Shown piece after piece: positions 7,473 through 12,346 of a stretch of DNA of 12,346 nt. The notes beneath the pieces were generated by a model. It saw nothing but the letters and a program-made list of their open reading frames with translations, did not search any database and had not been told where the DNA came from. Origin of the DNA: Competibacteraceae bacterium UBA2788 (GTDB lineage: Bacteria > Pseudomonadota > Gammaproteobacteria > Competibacterales > Competibacteraceae); NCBI GenBank assembly GCA_002352185.1, contig DEHY01000146.1:1-12346 (forward strand), given 5' to 3'. The position numbers and the translations under genes were made by a program. The stretch's first letter is position 1, and the number at the start of each line of letters is the position of its first letter.

Positions 7473-8828
7473 ATGCGCACATCCATCACCCCAATCACCG
7501 CGCCGCTTCCTCCACGGGAACATCTGGAAACCCTGGTCGCCGCCATCCTGATCGAGGCGCGGGCGCAAGGCGCTACCGCCGCCGAAGCCGCCGCCAGCTT
7601 TGGCAGCGCCCTGTCGGTCACAGTGCGGCTGGGCCAAGTGGAAACGCTGGAATATCACCGCCAGCGCGGCTTGGCGGTCACGGTCTATTTCAACCAGAGC
7701 CGGGGTTCGGCCAGCACCGGCGACTGGCGACCGGACGCAATCCGCGAAACCGTGCGCAGCGCGTGCGCTATCGCCCGTTATACCGCTGCCGATCCCTATG
7801 CCGGGCTGGCCGATCCGGATCGGCTGGCGCGGAAAATTCCCGATCTCGATCTCTATCATCCCTGGGCGTTGACCGCCGAGGACGCCATTGCGCTGGCCCG
7901 CGAATGTGAAGCGGCGGCGCTGGCGCTGGACCCGCGCATCCGCAACTCGGAAGGGGGCAGCGTCGCCACCCATGCCGGATTGTCCATGTACGGCAACTCG
8001 CACGGCTTTTGCGACGGGTATCCCACCACGCGGCATTCGCTCAGTTGCTCGGTGATCGCTCAGGATGACAGTGGGATGCAGCGCAATCATTGGTACAGCG
8101 GAACACGGGATCGCGCCGATTTGGAAACGCCTCTCGCAGTCGGGGAAAAAGCCGCGCAACGCGCCCTGCGGCGTTTGGGCAGTCGCCGCCTGACCACCCG
8201 CCAGGTTCCGGTATTGTTTGCGCCGGAACCGGCGCGCGGCCTGATCGGCCATTTCATCGCGGCGATTCGCGGCGGAGCGCTGTACCGCAAGGCATCGTTC
8301 CTGCCGGATCGGCTCGGTACGGCGGTGTTCCCGGAGTTTGTGAACATTGATGAGCGACCGCACCTGCTGAAAGCGCTGTCCAGCGCCCCGTTTGATGGCG
8401 AGGGCGTCGCGACCGCAGATCGCGCTGTGGTCAGCGGCGGCGTGTTGCAGGGCTATGTGCTGGACAGTTATTCCGCACGACGGTTGGGGATGCAGACCAC
8501 CGGCAACGCCGGCGGCACGCACAACCTGATCGTCGAGGCGGGGCCGCTGGGTTGCGAGGAATTGGTGCGGCAACTGGATCGCGGGCTGTGGGTGACGGAG
8601 TTGCTCGGTCACGGGGTCAATCCGGTGACTGGCGATTATTCGCGGGGGGCGTCGGGATTCTGGGTGGAAAACGGCCAGGTTCAATATCCGGTGCATGAAA
8701 TCACTATCGCGGGCAATCTGGCCGACATGTTCAAGGGCATCGTGGCGGTGGGGAACGATGTGGACGTGCGCGGCGGCATTCGCTGCGGTTCGTTGCTGCT
8801 GGAACGAATGACGGTGGCGGGGGAGTAG
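7473..8828 (+). CDS. pmbA: PmbA (TldE), TldD/PmbA protease-family subunit
   Basis: This 451-residue cytoplasmic protein aligns along its length with E. coli PmbA/TldE (450 residues). Conserved stretches include RGSAST (78-82), IARYTAADPYAG (100-111), NSEGG (158-162), GNSHGF (174-179), TRHSLSCSVIA (186-196), YRKASFLPD (271-279), TGDYSRGASGFWVENG (386-401) and EITIAGNLADMF (409-420). PmbA forms a heterodimer with TldD, which carries the HExxxH zinc site. PmbA itself has no such motif, and none is visible here. The complex processes peptides such as microcin B17 precursor and degrades the CcdA antitoxin in E. coli. Neither tldD nor the frequent neighbour yjgA is in this window. The ATG has no good ribosome-binding site, but the length fits the family. 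The 3' end is convergent with tusA, 23 bases apart. Confidence 0.95.
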   Translation: MRTSITPITAPLPPREHLETLVAAILIEARAQGATAAEAAASFGSALSVTVRLGQVETLEYHRQRGLAVTVYFNQSRGSASTGDWRPDAIRETVRSACAIARYTAADPYAGLADPDRLARKIPDLDLYHPWALTAEDAIALARECEAAALALDPRIRNSEGGSVATHAGLSMYGNSHGFCDGYPTTRHSLSCSVIAQDDSGMQRNHWYSGTRDRADLETPLAVGEKAAQRALRRLGSRRLTTRQVPVLFAPEPARGLIGHFIAAIRGGALYRKASFLPDRLGTAVFPEFVNIDERPHLLKALSSAPFDGEGVATADRAVVSGGVLQGYVLDSYSARRLGMQTTGNAGGTHNLIVEAGPLGCEELVRQLDRGLWVTELLGHGVNPVTGDYSRGASGFWVENGQVQYPVHEITIAGNLADMFKGIVAVGNDVDVRGGIRCGSLLLERMTVAGE

Positions 8829-8851
8829 AAGCTGTTTGTCGGGTCGGTCTG

Positions 8852-9088
8852 CTAGGCTTTGCGCAGCAGGAAGTAGAACCGGCCCGCGTCTTCGCGCACT
8901 TCCAGCAGGGCATGACCCACCTGCTGGCTGAAGACCTTAAAGTCTCGAACTGATTCGGGATCGGTGGCGATGATCCGCAACACCTGGCCGCTGCGCAGTC
9001 CGGCCAGGGCTTTCTTGGCTTTGAGAATCGGCAGCGGACAGTTCAGCCCGGAGGTATCGAGTTCGGCGTCAATCTGGGTCATAAGCAT
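8852..9088 (-). CDS. TusA/SirA-family sulfur carrier protein
   Basis: This small protein of 78 residues has the TusA-family motif LDTSGLNCPLPILKAKKAL, with the sulfur-accepting Cys at 17 in a CPxP turn, and the two-layer alpha/beta pattern that follows (VLRIIATDPESVRDF). TusA-type proteins carry persulfide sulfur in the cytoplasm for tRNA thiolation, molybdenum cofactor synthesis or sulfur oxidation. Several paralogues usually coexist, and this one diverges from E. coli TusA (CPLP instead of CPEP), so I do not assign the gene name. No rhodanese, dsrE or other sulfur gene is adjacent. The frame stays open to 9160, but the ATG at 9088 has GGA 5 bases upstream and fits family length. A second ATG at 9082 is possible. 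It is divergent from the secreted-protein gene. Confidence 0.87.
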   Translation of the reverse strand: MLMTQIDAELDTSGLNCPLPILKAKKALAGLRSGQVLRIIATDPESVRDFKVFSQQVGHALLEVREDAGRFYFLLRKA

Positions 9089-9141
9089 TTCGATCCGCAG
9101 GCGGTGGGTAGCGAGGATACTAACCCAAGCTGCCACCATGA

Positions 9142-9170
9142 TGGAAAATCGATCAATCACTCAGTATTAA
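9142..9170 (+). promoter_or_regulatory. Likely sigma-70 promoter for the secreted protein
   Basis: TGGAAA (9142-9147) and TATTAA (9165-9170) are separated by 17 bases, and each matches the sigma-70 consensus at 4 of 6 positions. They lie in an AT-rich patch that stands out from the surrounding GC-rich DNA. A transcript would start near 9177, giving a leader of about 15 bases with GAGAG just before the ATG at 9192. Confidence 0.4.
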
Positions 9171-9191
9171 ATAACCGTGAGAGCGATAATC

Positions 9192-9620
9192 ATGCACAAA
9201 AAGTTGGCAGGTATAGCGATGTTATTGGGCTTAGCCATGGCGGTTTCCGCACAGGCTGAAATGTGGTCTTGTGAGTACGATGGCAGTTGGTCAACATTCA
9301 ACAGTAATGATAAAGGTCAATTTAACTGGAGCGTGATCTGGCAGAGTAAAGCCGGGGGCGGTTGGGGGATCACTGGCGATTACACCGATCACTATGGCAA
9401 CTCAGTACTGAACGGCAACTGCAACGACCGTATTTGCAACCTGACTCAGGTGTATCAAAGCGGCGAACTTAACGGTAAGCGCTATTTCTGGAAAGGAAAA
9501 TATAGTGACCAGGCGAACGGCAGCACCAAGACGATCAATCGGTTTGAAGGCACATGGGGCAGTACGCCCGGTGTGGGTGATGGCTCGTGGCGGGCGATTG
9601 CCACCTGCACACGCAACTAA
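9192..9620 (+). CDS. Small exported protein of unknown function
   Basis: I do not recognise this 142-residue protein. It has a clear Sec signal peptide: KK at 3-4, a hydrophobic core from about 5 to 18, and cleavage expected after AQA (20-22). The mature part of about 120 residues is rich in Trp, Gly, Asn, Ser and Thr. It has four cysteines (27, 77, 82, 139), enough for two disulfides, and repeated short beta-like runs (WSVIW, GGWGITGDY, YFWKGKY, FEGTWGS). A small beta-sheet domain in the periplasm or outside the cell is inferred. The frame opens at a GTG (9177), but the ATG at 9192 gives a better signal peptide and has GAGAG 8 bases upstream. Base composition is visibly less GC-rich than in the neighbours, which hints at recent acquisition. 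It stands alone, with its own promoter and no partner gene. Confidence 0.8.
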   Translation: MHKKLAGIAMLLGLAMAVSAQAEMWSCEYDGSWSTFNSNDKGQFNWSVIWQSKAGGGWGITGDYTDHYGNSVLNGNCNDRICNLTQVYQSGELNGKRYFWKGKYSDQANGSTKTINRFEGTWGSTPGVGDGSWRAIATCTRN

Positions 9621-9733
9621 CCTGGCCTGAGTATCTTTGGGTAAATCTTCCTGTGATCCGAACGACGGGTTGGGCGAGAACAACGCACGCCTTTTAGCAG
9701 GATCAATGAGTTGGATGAAGCTGATGATCTAGC

Positions 9734-9805
9734 CTACCGTCCGCCAGGATGGCGGGCAAGGTCAGAGACGATGTTGGTGTCCAACAGGTAGCGCGGGCTG
9801 TTCAT
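9734..9805 (-). pseudogene. vapC: Truncated vapC toxin remnant (PIN domain)
   Basis: An ATG at 9805 opens a 23-codon frame reading MNSPRYLLDTNIVSDLARHP before a TAG at 9734-9736. This is the first strand and helix of a VapC-type PIN-domain ribonuclease, including the first acidic active-site residue (Asp9 in LLDTN). Full VapC proteins are about 130 residues. The rest is absent: no frame downstream continues the PIN domain, so it is a deletion remnant rather than a simple frameshift. The start overlaps the vapB stop as ATGA, the normal vapBC arrangement. Confidence 0.75.
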
Positions 9806-9975
9806 AGCTGGATGTCGTCCAGCGGCAGCAATCCTTCATCTACATCGGGGAAGGCGTCTTCAATGGGTTCCAGCGTAGCCAGCAGTTCCAGCAGGCGAGC
9901 CTGTTTCTTCATCGGCTCCATGATCAGGCGATCACCGTCCTTGTAGAGGATGACTTCATCGCCCGGCAATTCAAA
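9802..9975 (-). pseudogene. vapB: N-terminally truncated vapB antitoxin remnant
   Basis: The frame from 9975 to the stop at 9802 reads as the latter part of a VapB antitoxin: FELPGDEVILYKDGDRLIM, then a helical stretch (KKQARLLELLATLEP) and the acidic tail FPDVDEGLLPLDDIQL. An in-frame TGA (9976-9978) sits just before it, and the expected N-terminal DNA-binding strands (AbrB/MazE-like, usually about 20 residues before this point) are missing. No start codon with a ribosome-binding site remains, apart from internal ATGs. Together with the vapC fragment it marks a decayed toxin-antitoxin locus. The rest of the gene-free stretch 9621-10048 shows nothing I can identify. Confidence 0.7.
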
Positions 9976-10048
9976 TCAGTCATTTTTCTTTATGCCAGGA
10001 TTCCCTGACGACGACTAATAAACACCCAATGAGTTAAACAGTGATTTC

Positions 10049-11944
10049 ATGCCCCTATTAAGCATCGACAACCTCTCCATCGCCTTTGGCGCCGAAAAAC
10101 TGCTGGACGGTGCCGGTTTTCAACTCGATCCCGGTGAACGGGTCTGCCTGATTGGTCGCAACGGTACAGGTAAAACCACCCTGCTGCGGCTGCTGACTGG
10201 CGAATCGCTGCCCGACGGCGGCGAAATCTGGCGTCAGCCCGGTTTGCGCGTCGCCACGCTGGCGCAGGAACTGCCGGCGGATACCACCGCCACCGTATTC
10301 GAGGTCGTGGCCGGTGGACTGGAAGGACTGGGGGCGCTGCTGGCCGAATATCACGAAGCGGCAGCGCAACTGGCGCAGGATCACGCGCCTGAAAAGATGC
10401 AGCACATGGAGCGCCTGCAACACGAACTGGAAGCGCGCGACGGCTGGCGCTGGCAACAGCGGGTTGAAGCCGTGCTGAGCCGCCTGCAACTGCCGGCGGA
10501 TACCTCGCTGGCGGAACTGTCCGGCGGCTGGCGGCGGCGAGTGTTGCTGGGGCGGGCGCTGGTGTGCGAGCCGGATGTGCTGCTGCTGGACGAGCCGACC
10601 AATCATCTCGATCTGGAAACCATCCAGTGGCTGGAAGAGGAATTGCTGGCCTTTCGCGGCGGGCTGCTGTTCGTCACCCACGACCGCGCCCTGCTTAAAC
10701 GCCTGTCCACCCGGTTGCTGGAACTGGATCGCGGCCTGCTGACCTCATGGCCGGGCGATTACGCGAACTTTCTGGAGAAAAAAGCGGCCTGGCTGGAAGT
10801 CGAGGCCCGCCATAACGCCAAGTTTGACAAGCGGCTGGCGCAGGAAGAAGTCTGGATTCGTCAGGGCATCCGGGCGCGGCGCACCCGCAACGAAGGCCGG
10901 GTGCGGGCGCTGCTGGCTTTGCGCGAGGAGCGTCGCCAGCGCCGCGAACGGGTCGGCAAGGCCAGTTTTGAACTGGAACAGGCCGAAACGTCCGGCAAAC
11001 TGGCGATTGAGGCGAAAAAGGTCAGCTACGCCTGGCGCGACGAGCCGCTGATCCGCGATTTCTCGGCGCGCATCCAGCGCGGAGATCGCATCGGCCTGAT
11101 CGGTCCCAACGGCTGCGGCAAGAGTACCCTGCTCGGTCTGCTGCTGGGGCGCTTGACGCCGAACACCGGCCAGGTGCAAGCGGGGACCAAGCTGGAAATC
11201 GCCTATTTCGATCAGTTGCGCGAAACCCTCGACCCCGAACAAACCGTGCTGGACAGCGTCGCCGGCGGGCGAGAAACCCTCGAGATCAACGGCCAGCGCC
11301 GCCACATCATCAGCTATCTGAGCGATTTCCTGTTTACTCCGCAGCGGGTGCGTTCGCCGATCAAGTCGCTGTCCGGCGGCGAACGCAACCGGTTGATGTT
11401 GGCGCGGCTGTTCAGTCAGCCAGCCAATCTGCTGGTGCTGGACGAACCCACCAACGACCTGGATCTGGAAACGCTGGAGTTGCTGGAAGGGTTGCTGCTG
11501 GAATTTACCGGCACCCTGTTGCTGGTCAGCCATGACCGGGCCTTTCTGGATAATGTAGTGACCAGTTGCTTGGTGTTCGAGGGTGGCGGGCGCGTCTGCG
11601 AATATGTTGGCGGCTATAGCGACTGGTTGCGTCAGCGGCCTGCGCCGGACGCGGTTGTCGCCGCCGTTAAACCCAAAGCGGAGCCCAAACCTGCCGCGCA
11701 GCCGCTAAAATCGGCTGCGTCGGGTAAATTCAGCTATAACGAACGGCGGGAACTGGAACGGTTGCCGGCCCGCATCGAGCAACTGGAACAGCGCCAGCGG
11801 GATCTACATGCGCTGACCGCCGACCCGGCGTTCTACAAGCAGGAGCCGGCGGTTGTTGCCCGGCAATTGGAGCAATTGCGGGCGCTGGAAGCGGAATTGG
11901 AAACCGCCTACGGGCGCTGGGAGGAGCTGGAAGCGCGGGGATAG
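10049..11944 (+). CDS. uup: ABC-F family ATPase Uup
   Basis: This 631-residue soluble protein has two ABC ATPase domains and no membrane segments, as in E. coli Uup (635 residues). Domain one has Walker A GRNGTGKTT (36-44), signature LSGGW (157-161) and Walker B VLLLDEPTNHLD (177-188). Domain two has GPNGCGKST (352-360), LSGGE (441-445) and LLVLDEPTNDLD (461-472). Between them is the charged P-site-tRNA-interaction linker of ABC-F proteins (about 243-310, many Arg). After a Pro/Lys/Ala-rich tether (530-558) comes the Uup-type C-terminal coiled coil, beginning FSYNERRELERLP (561-573). ABC-F proteins act on the ribosome near the tRNA exit site, and Uup loss in E. coli raises transposon excision. 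The tether and coiled coil favour Uup over EttA. The ATG lacks a clear ribosome-binding site, but the N-terminus fits. amtB begins 34 bases downstream. Confidence 0.94.
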   Translation: MPLLSIDNLSIAFGAEKLLDGAGFQLDPGERVCLIGRNGTGKTTLLRLLTGESLPDGGEIWRQPGLRVATLAQELPADTTATVFEVVAGGLEGLGALLAEYHEAAAQLAQDHAPEKMQHMERLQHELEARDGWRWQQRVEAVLSRLQLPADTSLAELSGGWRRRVLLGRALVCEPDVLLLDEPTNHLDLETIQWLEEELLAFRGGLLFVTHDRALLKRLSTRLLELDRGLLTSWPGDYANFLEKKAAWLEVEARHNAKFDKRLAQEEVWIRQGIRARRTRNEGRVRALLALREERRQRRERVGKASFELEQAETSGKLAIEAKKVSYAWRDEPLIRDFSARIQRGDRIGLIGPNGCGKSTLLGLLLGRLTPNTGQVQAGTKLEIAYFDQLRETLDPEQTVLDSVAGGRETLEINGQRRHIISYLSDFLFTPQRVRSPIKSLSGGERNRLMLARLFSQPANLLVLDEPTNDLDLETLELLEGLLLEFTGTLLLVSHDRAFLDNVVTSCLVFEGGGRVCEYVGGYSDWLRQRPAPDAVVAAVKPKAEPKPAAQPLKSAASGKFSYNERRELERLPARIEQLEQRQRDLHALTADPAFYKQEPAVVARQLEQLRALEAELETAYGRWEELEARG

Positions 11945-11978
11945 GCGGATTGCGAAATAAAATAACTTAGAGATCATC

Positions 11979-12346
11979 ATGATGAGCCAGAATAATCAAC
12001 GAGCGTTAACCGGGCTGTGTTTCGGCTTCCTGGGGATGTTGGCGCCGGCAGCCGCCTGGGCGCAAGCCGCCGCAGGCCCCAATCCGGGCAACACGGCCTG
12101 GGTACTCACCTCCACGGCGCTGGTGCTGTTTATGACCCTGCCGGGCCTGTCGCTGTTTTACGGCGGCCTGGTGCGATCCAGAAACGTGCTTTCCATTCTG
12201 ATGCAGTGTTTCGCCATTACCGGCCTGGTGTCGCTGTTGTGGTTCGCCTACGCCTACAGCCTTGCGTTCGGGACCGGCAACGACTGGATCGGGGGGCTGG
12301 ACAAGATTTTTATGGCCGGGGTGGAAGAGGATTCCCTGACCGGCGA
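11979..12346 (+). CDS. amtB: Ammonium transporter AmtB (5' part, cut by window end)
   Basis: The first 122 codons of an Amt/MEP/Rh-family ammonium channel are present; the frame is open at the window edge. A signal-peptide-like segment (about 10-29, ending AAAWAQ) precedes NTAWVLTSTALVLFMTLPGL and SLFYGGLVRSRNVLSILMQC. These form the first two transmembrane helices, whose sequence is highly characteristic of AmtB. The protein moves ammonium across the inner membrane and is normally blocked by the PII protein GlnK at high nitrogen. Two ATG codons stand in tandem (11979, 11982), with GAGA about 5-8 bases upstream. No glnK lies upstream. The 34-base gap after uup has no hairpin, so some read-through from uup is possible. 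Confidence 0.93.
   Translation, partial: MMSQNNQRALTGLCFGFLGMLAPAAAWAQAAAGPNPGNTAWVLTSTALVLFMTLPGLSLFYGGLVRSRNVLSILMQCFAITGLVSLLWFAYAYSLAFGTGNDWIGGLDKIFMAGVEEDSLTG

Noticed and set aside
7422..8696. A 424-codon open frame on the minus strand opposite pmbA
   Set aside because: PmbA is conserved over its full length on the plus strand. The opposite frame shows no motif and has typical antisense composition.
9402..9683. Minus-strand frame opposite the end of the secreted-protein gene
   Set aside because: It has no ribosome-binding site or recognisable motif, and the plus-strand gene has a convincing signal peptide and promoter.
9741..9755. Inverted repeat CCGCCA-GGA-TGGCGG as a terminator for the secreted-protein gene
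   Set aside because: The stem is only 6 bp, has no T tract on either strand, and falls within the last codons of the vapC remnant.
1..12346. CRISPR arrays, tRNA or rRNA genes, and insertion sequences
   Set aside because: I found no regularly spaced repeats, cloverleaf-like sequence, rRNA sequence or transposase motif in the window.

Overview
This window looks like a stretch of chromosome from a high-GC Gammaproteobacterium. The evidence is the set of FdxA, GlmS, GalU, PmbA, YajD, Uup and AmtB proteins, all of gammaproteobacterial type. An environmental lineage such as Competibacteraceae or Chromatiales is possible, but that is inference and the genus cannot be fixed from sequence reading alone. 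Most genes are conserved housekeeping genes. I do not see a convincing new multi-gene system. The best leads for something new are an isolated cyclic-nucleotide-gated K+ channel, an unrecognised helical-repeat protein paired with a chaperedoxin, and a small secreted protein in a locally AT-richer patch.

Layout. 1-153: left edge with a degenerate palindromic repeat. 154-1488 (+): K+ channel with a cyclic-nucleotide-binding domain. 1495-3498 (-): a two-gene unit, cnoX (thioredoxin-TPR) followed by a TPR-like protein of unknown function, convergent with the channel gene. 3622-3945 (-): fdxA, a seven-iron ferredoxin, followed by its own hairpin terminator. 4012-7274 (-): galU, glmS, yajD in one direction. 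The glmS and yajD genes are nearly touching, and a strong hairpin separates galU from glmS. 7473-8828 (+): pmbA, divergent from galU. 8852-9088 (-): a TusA-family sulfur carrier, convergent with pmbA. 9192-9620 (+): a small exported protein with four cysteines. 9734-9975 (-): remnants of a vapBC toxin-antitoxin pair. 10049-11944 (+): uup, an ABC-F ATPase. 11979 to the right edge (+): the start of amtB, cut by the window end.

How the genes relate. GalU and GlmS supply UDP-glucose and glucosamine-6-phosphate, the precursors for envelope polysaccharide and peptidoglycan. CnoX and FdxA are thiol and electron-transfer proteins. PmbA normally works with TldD, whose gene is not in this window. The accessory material (repeat, secreted protein, toxin-antitoxin relics) lies at the left edge and between tusA and uup.

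Several start codons were moved inward from the longest open frame because family alignment or ribosome-binding sites favour it: cnoX, fdxA, glmS, galU, tusA and the secreted protein.
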